Assembly (NCBI GenBank): GCA_044450785.1
Contig: JBIOJM010000245.1
Coordinates: 1-15,592, forward strand
Direction of reading: 5' to 3'
From: JBIOJM01 sp044450785
Lineage (GTDB): Bacteria; Planctomycetota; Planctomycetia; Isosphaerales; Isosphaeraceae
Length of the DNA stretch: 15,592 nt
The position numbers were made by a program, and so were the translations under genes. Shown here piece after piece: positions 1 through 8,780 of the stretch; within the stretch, counting starts at the first letter, position 1; the number at the start of each line of letters is the position of its first letter. The notes below the pieces were generated by a model. The model saw nothing but the letters and a program-made list of their open reading frames with translations. It did not search any database and was not told the origin of the DNA.

Positions 1-1
1 G

Positions 2-2863
2 ACGGACACCGGGGGCGGGTCATTGGGCCCGGGGCTGGTTGTCGATCTGAGCCGGCATCTCCGCAAGGTGATCGCGATCGGGCCGGACCACGTGGTGGTC
101 GAGCCGGGGGTCGTGCTCGACGTACTCAATGCGCAGCTAGCCCCTCGCGGGCGCCGGCTCGAGCCGATTCCCAGCGATGGCGACGTCACCACCGTGGGAG
201 GGATGATCGCCGTCGATGCCGCGGGCGCCCGGTCGTTGCGCTATGGATCGACCGGCGATCACGTCGATCGGCTGCGAGTCGTCTTCGCGCAGGGAGAGGT
301 GGCCGATCTGGGGTTTGAGCCGTGGCCGGATTTCGAGGCCGAGCCGGCCAACCTCAAGGAGTTGATCGTCCGAAAGCTCCAGACGTTGTTTCGATCGAGC
401 GAGGGCCGGCTCGAGCGGCTGATGCCGGCCGTGCGGCGCAATCGCGCCGGTTACGCGCTGGCTCGCGCCGCCGGCGAGTCGGGAATCCATCTCGGCCGGC
501 TGATCGCGGGTTCCGAAGGGACCTTGGCGGTCGTGCTCCAGGCGGTGTTGCGCACCGTCCCCTTGCCCGCCGCCCAGGGCGTGGTGCTGCTTCCGTTCAT
601 CGGTCTGTCCGACGCCGCGGCTTTCGTGACCGAGCTGCTGGACCCCTCCTTCGGCCCGTCCTCATGCGATCTCTTCGACCGGCGCTCGCTCAGCCTGGCG
701 CGCGATGCCGACGCGTCGTTCCGCGGCTGGATCGATGAGAGGGCCGAGGCCGTCTTGACGGTCGAGTTCGAAGGCAACGAGCCCGACGAGGTGGCTGGTA
801 AGGTCCGCCGGTTGAGCGACTGGGCTGCCCAGCGGAGGGTCCTGGCCAGCGAGCCGTTTGGAACGCTCAAGCGGACCGAGTGCGAACGTCTTCTGAGCTT
901 GCGCCGCCTGGTCGAACCCCTCTTGATGCGGTTTCGCGGCCGAGCGCGGCCGGTCTCCATCGTCGACGACGTGGCTGTCCCCCCTCTTCATCTCGCACCC
1001 GTCCTCCAGCGGTTGCAGAGCCTGCTCCAGCAACATAATCTCACCTGGACCCTCGACGCCTATGCCGGCGACGGCCGGATCCGTCTCCGGCCGTTTCTCG
1101 ACCTGTCCGATCCCGGCGATCGGGCCAAGCTCGAACCGCTGGCCTGCCGCTTCTACGACATCGTTCTCGAGGCGGGCGGGACCATCTCCAGCGCCCAGGG
1201 CTGCGGCCTGGCCCGCACCCAGTTCCTCAGGAAACAGTACGGTGAGCTCACTCAGGTCTTTCGCGAGATCAAGGATGCCTTCGACCCGCTGGACCAGCTC
1301 AATCCGGGAAAGATCATCGGCGACGACCCGCACCTGATGATCCGCGGCTTGAACTCATGGCCCGCTGAACCGGAGGGACCCGATCCGGAGGTCCTCGGGG
1401 CGGACGCGGTCGGCTCCTGGGGCGGCGGTGAGGTTCCGGCCGAGGCGAAGTCGCCACTGGCCTCCTCGAGCGGGGCGGAAACAGCCGGTTCCGCGCCGGA
1501 GCCCGCCCTGCCGGCTCTCACTCCGGTCATCGGGCCCGCCCTGCGCTGGCCCGGATTGAGTCTGATCGAGACGGCGTCCGCCTGCCAGGGTTGTGGGACT
1601 TGCCGGTCGCTTGATCCCACCTCGCGGATGTGCCCGAGCTTTCGCGCGCAGCGACGGGAGGCGGCCTCGCCCCGATCGCAGGCCAACCTGATTCGCGAGA
1701 TTTCCACCGGCCAGGTCGATCCGCGCCTCTGGGGCGGGGATGAGTTCAAGGCGCACGCCGATCTCTGCATTCATTGCATGCGTTGCCGGACCGAGTGCCC
1801 GTCGGCCGTCGATGTGTCCAGCTTGATGCTCGAAGCCAAGGCGGCCTACGTGGAGAAGCACGGGCTGCCCCCGAGCGACTGGGTCTTCTCTCGGATCGAG
1901 TTTTGGGCGCGGCTGGGGAGCCAGTTTCCGATCCTCACGAACTTCCTGCTGTCGCGGCGCTCCGCGCGATGGCTGCTCGATCGGCTGCTCGGCGTCTCCC
2001 GCCACCGGCTCCTGCCGCGGGTGCGGCGCACCTCGTTCACGCGCCGCGCGGCTCGTCTCGGCTTGACCAAGCCCCGTCCCCAGCAATCGGGCCCCCGTGT
2101 CGTCTATTTCGTCGACGTCTACGCCAACTATTATGATCAGGAGCTCGCCGAAGCCGTCGTCTCGGTGCTCCGTCAGGCGGATGTCAATGTCTTCGTGCCG
2201 TCCCGCCAGCGCAGCTCGGGCATGGCGGCCTTGATCGTCGGCGACATCGATCACGCGCGCGACCAGGCCGTGGCGAACCTGCGCGTCCTGGCCAATGCGG
2301 TTCGCGACGGCTACACCGTCGTCTGTTCCGAGCCGACCGCCGCTCTGATGCTCCGCCACGAGTACGTCAAGCTCACCGAAGATCTCGACGCCGAGCTCGT
2401 CGCCGCCAATACCATGGACGTCGGCCAGTATCTCCTGGGCCTCGATGCTCGAGGCCAGTTGCCCCGTCCCCACGAGCCCCTCCACGCGCGCGTCGGCTAT
2501 CACCAGCCGTGCCATCTTCGAGCCCTCGACGTGGGCACGCCCGGTCTGGAGATCCTCCGCACCGTACTCGGGCTCGACGTGGAGTTCATCAACCGAGGCT
2601 GCTCAGGCATGGGAGGCACCTATGGGCTGGCGCGCGATCGCTTCTGGACTTCGCTCCGGGCCGGCCGCGGTTTGCTCAGACGACTCCGAGACGGCGACAT
2701 CGACATCGGATCCACCGAATGCGGCGCCTGCCGCATCCAGATGGAGCAAGGAGCGGCCAAGCGGACCTTGCACCCGATCAAGCTCCTCAGCCTGGGCTAC
2801 GGCTTGAACCCCTCACTGCGACAGCACTTCAAAGACCCCAAACCCCGCCACGTCATGTCCTGA
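2..2863 (+). CDS. FAD-linked oxidase fused to 4Fe-4S and cysteine-rich (CCG) domains, 5' partial
   Basis: The reading frame is open to the left edge and already inside the FAD-binding PCMH domain (TDTGGGSLGPGLVVDL), so the true start lies upstream, perhaps 70-80 residues away. Numbering from the TTG at 23, the order is: PCMH FAD-binding (to about 180), FAD-oxidase C-terminal domain (about 190-440), a Pro/Ala-rich linker (about 445-510), two 4Fe-4S motifs (C521, C524, C527, C537 followed by Pro; C582, C585, C588, C592 followed by Pro), then a CCG-type region with C830, C860, C900 and C903. This is the layout of YdiJ-type D-2-hydroxyacid dehydrogenases of about 1000 residues, equivalent to a GlcD plus GlcF/GlpC fusion. 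Such enzymes oxidise D-lactate, D-2-hydroxyglutarate or similar acids and pass electrons through FAD and Fe-S clusters to the respiratory chain. The substrate cannot be read from sequence. All cluster cysteines are present, so it is probably functional. It converges on the LysR gene and is unrelated to the cassette on the right. Confidence 0.88.
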   Translation, partial: TDTGGGSLGPGLVVDLSRHLRKVIAIGPDHVVVEPGVVLDVLNAQLAPRGRRLEPIPSDGDVTTVGGMIAVDAAGARSLRYGSTGDHVDRLRVVFAQGEVADLGFEPWPDFEAEPANLKELIVRKLQTLFRSSEGRLERLMPAVRRNRAGYALARAAGESGIHLGRLIAGSEGTLAVVLQAVLRTVPLPAAQGVVLLPFIGLSDAAAFVTELLDPSFGPSSCDLFDRRSLSLARDADASFRGWIDERAEAVLTVEFEGNEPDEVAGKVRRLSDWAAQRRVLASEPFGTLKRTECERLLSLRRLVEPLLMRFRGRARPVSIVDDVAVPPLHLAPVLQRLQSLLQQHNLTWTLDAYAGDGRIRLRPFLDLSDPGDRAKLEPLACRFYDIVLEAGGTISSAQGCGLARTQFLRKQYGELTQVFREIKDAFDPLDQLNPGKIIGDDPHLMIRGLNSWPAEPEGPDPEVLGADAVGSWGGGEVPAEAKSPLASSSGAETAGSAPEPALPALTPVIGPALRWPGLSLIETASACQGCGTCRSLDPTSRMCPSFRAQRREAASPRSQANLIREISTGQVDPRLWGGDEFKAHADLCIHCMRCRTECPSAVDVSSLMLEAKAAYVEKHGLPPSDWVFSRIEFWARLGSQFPILTNFLLSRRSARWLLDRLLGVSRHRLLPRVRRTSFTRRAARLGLTKPRPQQSGPRVVYFVDVYANYYDQELAEAVVSVLRQADVNVFVPSRQRSSGMAALIVGDIDHARDQAVANLRVLANAVRDGYTVVCSEPTAALMLRHEYVKLTEDLDAELVAANTMDVGQYLLGLDARGQLPRPHEPLHARVGYHQPCHLRALDVGTPGLEILRTVLGLDVEFINRGCSGMGGTYGLARDRFWTSLRAGRGLLRRLRDGDIDIGSTECGACRIQMEQGAAKRTLHPIKLLSLGYGLNPSLRQHFKDPKPRHVMS

Positions 2864-2888
2864 GAGGACCGCGGGCGACTGCGGAATA

Positions 2889-2915
2889 CCGGGCTGACGG
2901 TAGCCGTCAGCCCGG
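2889..2915. terminator. Perfect 12-bp hairpin between convergent genes, possible bidirectional terminator
   Basis: The arms CCGGGCTGACGG (2889-2900) and CCGTCAGCCCGG (2904-2915) pair perfectly around the 3-nt loop TAG. It begins 26 nt after the stop of the oxidase gene and includes the stop codon of the LysR gene on the other strand. No T-run follows on either side, so it is not a classical intrinsic terminator. Its position and symmetry still suggest it ends or protects both transcripts. Confidence 0.5.
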
Positions 2916-3899
2916 GGAGCCACGGTGCGGCCTGGCCGTTGTTCGGATCACTTCCTGCCATGCCCGGGCCGAGTCGGAGAGGTCAGGTTCCTCTCCGCGG
3001 CCGGCCAGCCTACGGCAAATCAGCTTCAGCGCGACGGGCGGAAACACGGTCCGGTCCAGCGGTCGGACGGTGAGTCCCTTCGCATCCTCCAACGCTCCTT
3101 CACTGACCAGCCCCACCCCGAACCCATCCCGCACATACGACAGGATCGCCGCCCAGCCGCCGATTTCGAGGACGATGTCGAGCTTGTTCAGCAATCCTCG
3201 GGACCGCAAGACTTCGTCCAGGCCCTTGCGGATACCGGCGTCGGGCTCGGGGAGGATCAGGGGGAAAGAGGCGAAGGCCTCGGGGGGAACGCCGGCTTTC
3301 GGAAGCGGCCTGAGTTTCGATTCCCACTTCGTGCCGGAGGCGCAGACGAGCGCCAGCCGGTACGTCACCAGCGGCTCGATGTGCAGCGAGCGCCGGGCGA
3401 TCTCGAGGATGGAAGGCTCGTCGTGCGTAACAATGGCCAGGTCGAGCGAGCCGTTGGAGACGCCTTCGATTCGGGCACGCCCTCGCAAGGTCGAGATGCG
3501 GAGGCGGGCGTCAGGATGCTTCTCGCGGAACTCGCGTAATGCGCGGCGCACGAGGCCGGCGGCCATCTGCTGGCCGCAGGCGAAGTGAACTGGGACGGCG
3601 CCGGCGGCTTTGCCTCTCTCCTCGACGAACGTGCGCAGGTTCTGGTAGCGGTCGACCAGCTCCTCGACCGCCGGCCAGACCTTGCGCCCCTCGGCGGTCA
3701 GCTTCCAGGTCTTCCCCTCGCGGACGAGCCAGGGCCGGTCGAGCAGCGGGCCGGCGTGCTGGAGGTACTTCAGCCGCTTCGAGATCGTCGGCTGGTTCAG
3801 GTCCAGCTCCCTCATGACGGCCGCCGCCTCACCCTCGTGGCGGATCAGGCTCACGAACGTCTGAAGCAGCTCGAACGACAGGGTCACCGATCGCGGCAT
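2907..3899 (-). CDS. LysR-family transcriptional regulator
   Basis: The 330-residue product begins MPRSVTLSFELLQTF, followed by a winged helix-turn-helix (residues about 5-65, containing LNQPTISKRLKYLQ and LTAEGR) and a LysR substrate-binding domain (about 90-320, with the stretch SLDLAIVTHDE and the GFGVGLVSE region). The frame stays open upstream to 4037, but the extra 46 residues (Lys/Phe-rich, no homology seen) precede the normal LysR start, and AGGAA lies about 8 nt before the ATG at 3899, so this start is preferred. LysR proteins bind DNA as tetramers and respond to a small effector; they often control a divergent neighbour. Here the divergent neighbour is the DUF4062 gene starting 400 nt away, while the oxidase gene is convergent and so a less likely direct target. 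The effector is unknown. Confidence 0.88.
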   Translation of the reverse strand: MPRSVTLSFELLQTFVSLIRHEGEAAAVMRELDLNQPTISKRLKYLQHAGPLLDRPWLVREGKTWKLTAEGRKVWPAVEELVDRYQNLRTFVEERGKAAGAVPVHFACGQQMAAGLVRRALREFREKHPDARLRISTLRGRARIEGVSNGSLDLAIVTHDEPSILEIARRSLHIEPLVTYRLALVCASGTKWESKLRPLPKAGVPPEAFASFPLILPEPDAGIRKGLDEVLRSRGLLNKLDIVLEIGGWAAILSYVRDGFGVGLVSEGALEDAKGLTVRPLDRTVFPPVALKLICRRLAGRGEEPDLSDSARAWQEVIRTTARPHRGSPG

Positions 3900-4085
3900 G
3901 GGTTGATTCCTGGGGCCGAGGCGCGCAGGCGAACGGTCGTCGGCCAGTTGGTTGATTAGTGGTTCTTGGGCATTGATTTTACCAACCATGCCTTTATAGT
4001 GGAAGAAGAACGTTTCCGTTTGACGTCTCGAAGCCACAAGAGCGGTTTACGCACGACTTGCGCACAGGGCGGAAGGCATGTCCAT

Positions 4086-4153
4086 CATACGAACCCGAAG
4101 CGCAAGCGAGGATTCCGGAGGCGATTCCCTCGCTTGCGCTTCGGGTTGGTATG
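4086..4153. repeat. Palindromic repeat of planctomycete type (core ACCCGAAGCGCAAGCGAGG)
   Basis: The arms 4092-4111 and 4128-4147 are perfect 20-bp inverted copies. One mismatch (4091/4148) is followed by five more pairs (4086-4090 with 4149-4153). The loop region holds a short GATTCC direct repeat (4111-4116, 4123-4128). Translated, the core gives the strings NPKRKRG or TRSASE, which from memory recur in many spurious planctomycete protein predictions, so this is likely one copy of a dispersed non-coding element. The dispersed nature cannot be shown from a single window. Confidence 0.75.
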
Positions 4154-4157
4154 GGCG

Positions 4158-4204
4158 CGTGGGCCACCGGAGCGGGAACCGCTCTGGGAAACAATTGGCC
4201 CACG
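4158..4204. other. Bulged stem-loop upstream of the DUF4062 gene
   Basis: The outer arms CGTGGGCCA (4158-4166) and TGGCCCACG (4196-4204) pair perfectly. Inside, 4167-4175 pairs with 4179-4187 (one G-T pair) around the loop GAA. An 8-nt one-sided bulge (4188-4195) separates the two stems. It lies 4 nt after the palindromic repeat and 96 nt before the DUF4062 start codon. It could be part of a larger mobile repeat, a leader structure or a transcription barrier protecting the cassette. Confidence 0.45.
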
Positions 4205-4299
4205 ACGGCCGGCCGGTTGGCCCGACGATGAAGCGGCTACTCGAGGCGATGGAGTCTGCACACAAGGGGTGATGCATTCGCGAGCGGAGGAGGCAGCCG

Positions 4300-7200
4300 A
4301 TGGAGGCGAATCAGCCCTGGTACACGCGGCCGGTCTTCCTGAGCAGCACGTTCAAGGACATGCATGCTGAGCGGGACCACCTGCGCCAGCATGTTTTCCC
4401 CAAGCTGGCGGAAGACCTTCGCGAGCGGCGCTGCCACCTCGAGACGATCGACCTGCGAATGGGGGTCGAGACGGTCGAGCTTGGGAGCGAGGAAGAGAAA
4501 GAACTGAGGGTGCTCAAGGTATGCCTGAACGAGATCGTGCGGAGCCGGCCGTTCTTAATCGTGTTGCTGGGCGACCGCTACGGCTGGGTTCCGCCCGAGT
4601 CGCGGATGAAGGCCGCGGCGCAGGAGGCCGGCTTCCAGACCGAGGTGACCGGCAAGAGCGTGACGGCACTCGAGATCGAGTTCGGCATCCTGCTGAAGGA
4701 CCCGGAACAGCGGCGGCGGTGCCTGTTCTTCTTCCGCGATCCGCTACCCTACGACCAAATTCCGCCGGAGATCGCCGCCCAGTACAGCGACAAGCACGCT
4801 ACGGACGAAGCCGTCCGCGCCGGTCACGCGAAGCTCGTGGCGCTGAAGACCTCCATCGAGAAAAACCCCGACTTCCGCGGTCGGGTGCACCACTACCGCA
4901 CCGGCTGGGACAAGAAGAATCAGCGCGTCACCGGGCTGGACGACTTCGGGAAGCTGGTCGCGCGCACCCTCTGGATCGAACTCGACGGCGAGACGAAAGC
5001 CCACGCCCAGCCTGGCGAGCGGACCTGGGAAGATCTCGAGCGCGACGCCCTGGCCGAGTTCGTCGAGCAGCGCAGCCGAGACTTCCTCGGCCGAGAGGGA
5101 ATCACCAACGAACTTCTCGCCCTGGCGCGGTCGCCGGTCGCTGAAGGGCAAGACGGGGGCGCATGCGTCACGGGCGTGCCCGGCTCGGGTAAGAGCGCCC
5201 TGTTCGCTCACCTGTTCCGGGCGCTGCAGGAGGCTAAGGCCCCGGCATCGAACGGCCCGAAACGGCGTGGGCTCTGGGACCGCCTCTTCGGTCAGAAGCC
5301 GGACGAAGCCGATCGCACGCACCTCGTGCTGGCCCATGCCGCGGGAATCAGCGCCCGCGCGACCTCGGTCGATGCCTTGCTCCGGCGCTGGATCGGCGAG
5401 CTGGCCGCTTTCCTCGTTGTACGTGACCCTCTGTCTCTGAACGCCTCACCCGAGGACGTCGAGAACACGTTCGCCTCCCTGTTGGGGCGGACCTCAGCAC
5501 GGACGCGTGTGGTCGTGCTGATCGACGCCCTCAACCAGTTCGAGCCGACGACCCGGGCCCGGTTCCTGACCTGGCTGCCGAAGCTCTGGCCGGCGAACGC
5601 CCGCCTGATCGTCACCACCTTGCCGGGTGATCAGGCCGAAGCCCTGCGCTCCCGGTCCGGCGTCCGCCTGCGCGAACTTCCCAACCTCTCCGTGAGCGAG
5701 GCCGAGGCGATCGCCCAGGCCGTGTGCAAGCGTTACCACCGCACGCTCAACTCCCAGGTGCTGCGTTTGGTCACCGCCAAGCGCCTGCCGGATGGCACTC
5801 CCGCCGCGGGCAACCCACTCTGGCTGACCCTGGCCGTCGAGCAACTGAACCTGCTCGACGAGGACGACTTCGCCCGCGCCGATCGGGAGTTCAGTGGCAC
5901 GCCTGAGCAGCGGCTGCACCAGATGGTGCTCGACGTGGCCAGGCGGATGCCGCCCGATGTCGTGGGCCTCTATGGGTGGCTGCTCGACCAGACCGAGAAG
6001 ATCCATGGCTCTCCCTTCGCCCGCGCCTTCGCCGACCTGATCGCGCTGAGCCGCTTCGGCTGGCGCGAGTCGGACCTGCGGGTCCTGGTGCCGGCCGTGG
6101 CCGAGTTGCTGTTTCGCGATTGCCCGCTGAAGGACTGGGACGACCTGAAGCTCGCCGCCTTGCGTCGCGGCTTCCGCGCCCACATCGCCCGCCGTGGGTT
6201 GGCCGAGCAGTGGGACTTCTTTCACCTCCAGATGCGCCAGGCGATCCGGCATCGCAACCTAGGTGACCACGACCTGGCCCGGCGGATTCACTCGGCCGTT
6301 GCCGATCACCTGGCAAGGCTGCCGTCATCCGACCCGCTGCGTCAGTCCGAGCTCATGGTCCACCTGATCGGGGCTGATGATCGCGCTCGAGCGGCCCGAA
6401 CTTACGGCGGCGCACTGTCGGCCGGCGAAGAGACCGGCGCGACGCGGGCCCTTGCCACGCACATCCTGGCCGGGATCGATTCCGACCCGAATCCTGGCCT
6501 TGACTGGGTGATCTCGCTGCCTGACCAGCTCAGCGACGAGCCAGATTGGACCGGAGTCCTTTGTAACCGGTTCAACTTCGATCTCAGCGACGCGATCGCC
6601 AACGAGGCGAACCTGGCGAGCCGCCGTGGGCTGCTGGCTGCGGCTGAACACATTCTCATGTGCCTGATCAATCAGGACTCCAGCAACGCGGAGTGGCAAC
6701 ACGACCTGTCGGTGAGCCATGGGAAGTTGGGCGATGTGCTGGTGGTGCAGGGTGACGCCGCCGGTGCGCTCAAGGCCTACCAGGCGGCTCTGGCGATTTG
6801 CGAGCGGCTGGCGACGCAGGACCCCAGCAACGCGGAGTGGCATCACGACCTGTCGGTGAGCCACGAGAAGGTCGGCGGCGTATTGGTGGCGCAGGGGGAC
6901 ATGGCCGGGGCCCTCAAGGCCTACCGGACGTCCCTGGCGATTTGCGAGCGTCTGGCGACGCAGGACCCCAGTAACGCGAGGTGGCAACGCGGCCTGTCGG
7001 CGAGCCAGATGAAGTTGGCCGACGTGCTGGTGGCGCAGGGTGACGCCACCGGTGGGCTGAAGGCCTATTGGTCGTCCCTGGCGATGTGCGAGCGACTGGC
7101 GACGCAGGACCCAAGCAACTCGGAGTGGCAACGCGACCTGTCGGTCAGCCACGAGAAGGTCGGCGGCGTGCTGGTGGCGCAGGGGGACACGGCCGGGGCC

Positions 7201-8754
7201 CTCAAGGCCTACCGTGACAGCCTGGAGATCCGTCACCGGCTGGCGGCGGCCGACCCCACCAACATCGGACGGCAACAGGACCTCGCGGCCAGCCACTCCC
7301 GCGTGGGCGATGTGGTACTGGCGCAGGGGGACGCGGCGGGGGCCTTCGATGCCTACCGCGAAAGCCTGGCGGTTTTACTGCGGCTGGCGGCGGCCGACCC
7401 CACCAATGCCGAGTGCCAACGCGACCTGTCGAACAGCCACGACAAGGTGGGCGACGTGCTGTTGGCGCAGGGTGACGCGGCCGGGGCCTTGAAGGCCTAC
7501 CGCGACAGCCTGGCGATCGCGCAGCGTCTGGCGGCGGCCGATCCCACCAACGCCAAGTGGCAACGCGACCTGTCGGTCAGCCACATCAAGGTGGGCGACG
7601 TGCTGTTGGCGCAGGGTGACGCGGCCGGGGCCTTGAAGGCCTATCGCGACAGCCTGGCGTTTTTCCAGCGACTGTTGGCGGCGGACCCCACCAACGCCGG
7701 ATGGCAGCGCGACGTGTCGGCCAGCCAAAACCGGGTGGGCAACGTGCTGTTGGCGCAAGGCGACACGGCCGGGGCCCTGAAGGCCTACCGCGACAGCGTG
7801 GCGATCGCGCAGCGACTGTCGGCGGCCGACCCCACCAACGCCGGATGGCAACGCGACCTGTCGGCAAGCCACAGCAAGATGGGCGACGTGCTAGTGGCGC
7901 ACGGTGACTCGGCCGGGGCCCTGAAAGCCTACCGCGACAGCCTGGCGATCAGTCAGCGTCTGTCGGCGGCCGACCCCACGAACGCAGGGTGGCAACACGA
8001 CCTGTCGGTCAGCCATCGTCAGGTGGGGGGAATTCTGCTCGCGCGGGGTGACTCGGCCGGGGCCCTGAAGGCCTGCCGTGACAGCCTGGCGATCGCGCAG
8101 CGGCTGGCGGCGGCCGACCCCACCAACGCCGAATGGCAACGCAACCTGTCGGCCTGCCACACCGAGTTGGGCGACCTGCTGGTGGCGCAGCGGGACGCGG
8201 CGGGGGCCCTCGAGGCCTTCCGCCACAGCTTGGCGATCGCGCAGCGACTGGCGGCGGCCGACCCCACGAACGCTGAATGGCAGCGCGACCTATCGCTCAG
8301 CCGCGAGCGGGTGGGCAACGTTCTCATGGCGCAGGGTGACGCGGCAGGTGCCCTGAAGGCCTACCGCGACAGCCTGGCGATCGCGCAGCGACTGGCGGCG
8401 GCTGACCCCACCAACGCCGAGTGGCAACGCGACCTGTCGGTCTGCCACACCAAGGTGTGCGACGTGCTGGTGGCGCAGGGTGACGTCACCGAGGGCATGA
8501 AGGCCTACCGCGCCAGCCTGGCGATTTTCCAGCGTCTGGCAGCGGCCAACCCAACCAACGCCGCCTGGCAGCGCGACCTGTGGGTGTCGTGCTTGAAGAT
8601 CGCCGGCCTCCTCGAAAGACAGCGAGAACGCGAGGCGATCCACTGGTGGGGCCGAGCTTATGACATCCTTTCGGGTATGTCAGCTAAAGGTCTCTTCGTC
8701 TCGTCGGCCGATCAGCGAATCCTCGAACAACTCAAGGCCAAGCTCGGCCGCTGA
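4300..8754 (+). CDS. DUF4062-STAND (NACHT-like) ATPase with TPR array
   Basis: The 1484-residue protein starts at an ATG preceded by GGAGG at 4286-4290. The N-terminus (about 8-180) is a DUF4062 domain: PVFLSSTFKDMHAERDHL, LLGDRYGWVPP and LFFFRDPLPY are the family signatures also seen in NPHP3/TEP1-type proteins. DUF4062 has a TIR-like fold. After FLGRE comes a P-loop ATPase: Walker A GVPGSGKS (292-299) and Walker B VVLIDALNQ with D409, then the helical and winged-helix region expected of STAND switches (about 450-790). From residue 792 there are 13 full 48-residue TPR-type units and a degenerate fourteenth, then a short C-terminal tail. STAND proteins keep an effector inactive until the repeat sensor binds a ligand, which triggers nucleotide-dependent oligomerisation. 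No signal peptide or membrane segment is seen, so it is cytoplasmic. By context it is the first gene of a conflict or signalling cassette. The architecture is clear; ligand and effector activity are unknown. Confidence 0.9.
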   Translation: MEANQPWYTRPVFLSSTFKDMHAERDHLRQHVFPKLAEDLRERRCHLETIDLRMGVETVELGSEEEKELRVLKVCLNEIVRSRPFLIVLLGDRYGWVPPESRMKAAAQEAGFQTEVTGKSVTALEIEFGILLKDPEQRRRCLFFFRDPLPYDQIPPEIAAQYSDKHATDEAVRAGHAKLVALKTSIEKNPDFRGRVHHYRTGWDKKNQRVTGLDDFGKLVARTLWIELDGETKAHAQPGERTWEDLERDALAEFVEQRSRDFLGREGITNELLALARSPVAEGQDGGACVTGVPGSGKSALFAHLFRALQEAKAPASNGPKRRGLWDRLFGQKPDEADRTHLVLAHAAGISARATSVDALLRRWIGELAAFLVVRDPLSLNASPEDVENTFASLLGRTSARTRVVVLIDALNQFEPTTRARFLTWLPKLWPANARLIVTTLPGDQAEALRSRSGVRLRELPNLSVSEAEAIAQAVCKRYHRTLNSQVLRLVTAKRLPDGTPAAGNPLWLTLAVEQLNLLDEDDFARADREFSGTPEQRLHQMVLDVARRMPPDVVGLYGWLLDQTEKIHGSPFARAFADLIALSRFGWRESDLRVLVPAVAELLFRDCPLKDWDDLKLAALRRGFRAHIARRGLAEQWDFFHLQMRQAIRHRNLGDHDLARRIHSAVADHLARLPSSDPLRQSELMVHLIGADDRARAARTYGGALSAGEETGATRALATHILAGIDSDPNPGLDWVISLPDQLSDEPDWTGVLCNRFNFDLSDAIANEANLASRRGLLAAAEHILMCLINQDSSNAEWQHDLSVSHGKLGDVLVVQGDAAGALKAYQAALAICERLATQDPSNAEWHHDLSVSHEKVGGVLVAQGDMAGALKAYRTSLAICERLATQDPSNARWQRGLSASQMKLADVLVAQGDATGGLKAYWSSLAMCERLATQDPSNSEWQRDLSVSHEKVGGVLVAQGDTAGALKAYRDSLEIRHRLAAADPTNIGRQQDLAASHSRVGDVVLAQGDAAGAFDAYRESLAVLLRLAAADPTNAECQRDLSNSHDKVGDVLLAQGDAAGALKAYRDSLAIAQRLAAADPTNAKWQRDLSVSHIKVGDVLLAQGDAAGALKAYRDSLAFFQRLLAADPTNAGWQRDVSASQNRVGNVLLAQGDTAGALKAYRDSVAIAQRLSAADPTNAGWQRDLSASHSKMGDVLVAHGDSAGALKAYRDSLAISQRLSAADPTNAGWQHDLSVSHRQVGGILLARGDSAGALKACRDSLAIAQRLAAADPTNAEWQRNLSACHTELGDLLVAQRDAAGALEAFRHSLAIAQRLAAADPTNAEWQRDLSLSRERVGNVLMAQGDAAGALKAYRDSLAIAQRLAAADPTNAEWQRDLSVCHTKVCDVLVAQGDVTEGMKAYRASLAIFQRLAAANPTNAAWQRDLWVSCLKIAGLLERQREREAIHWWGRAYDILSGMSAKGLFVSSADQRILEQLKAKLGR
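6673..8544 (+). repeat. Thirteen tandem 144-bp units encoding TPR-type repeats
   Basis: Units start every 144 bp (6673, 6817, 6961 and onward) with no insertions, encoding a consensus close to DPTNAEWQRDLSVSHxKVGD then VLLAQGDAAGALKAYRDSLA. A fourteenth, degenerate unit begins at 8545 (ANPTNAAWQRDL). The first three units end with CERLAT and pass into QDPSN, while units 4-13 end with RLAA, RLLA or RLSA and pass into ADPTN, so there are two subfamilies. The strong nucleotide similarity points to recent duplication or gene conversion. Confidence 0.92.
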
Positions 8755-8780
8755 CGCGACTCGGAGCGAAGTTCCGGCCG

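Larger units (their letters stand above)
3900..4299. other. Divergent intergenic spacer with two stem-loops, no convincing gene
   Basis: This 400-nt stretch lies between the start codons of the LysR and DUF4062 genes. Short open frames here have no recognisable content. It holds a dispersed palindromic repeat (4086-4153) and a second hairpin (4158-4204). TTGATT (3973-3978) and TATAGT (3995-4000), 16 nt apart, form a weak sigma70-like promoter candidate reading right. GGTTGATT occurs twice (3901-3908 and 3950-3957) and GTTGGT/ACCAAC forms an inverted pair (3947-3952, 3981-3986), possible regulator sites but weak evidence. Confidence 0.5.

Noticed and set aside
1355..2515. Minus-strand frame of 386 codons inside the oxidase gene
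   Set aside because: The plus strand encodes conserved Fe-S cysteine motifs over the same stretch; the antisense product is featureless.
3900..4037. Longer N-terminus for the LysR protein starting at 4037
   Set aside because: The extra 46 residues precede the usual LysR start, show no domain, and the ATG at 3899 has a ribosome site.
4078..4272. Short frame encoding TRSASE-type sequence in the spacer
   Set aside because: It is a translation of the palindromic repeat and lacks a ribosome site or conserved content.
6325..7296. Minus-strand repetitive frames opposite the TPR array (also 7375-7872 and 7891-8226)
   Set aside because: They mirror the 144-bp repeats of the sense gene; their periodicity is inherited and not evidence of coding.
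6673..8680. CRISPR or satellite array suggested by the regular repeats
   Set aside because: Period of 144 bp, a multiple of three, an uninterrupted frame and TPR consensus show protein repeats without spacers.
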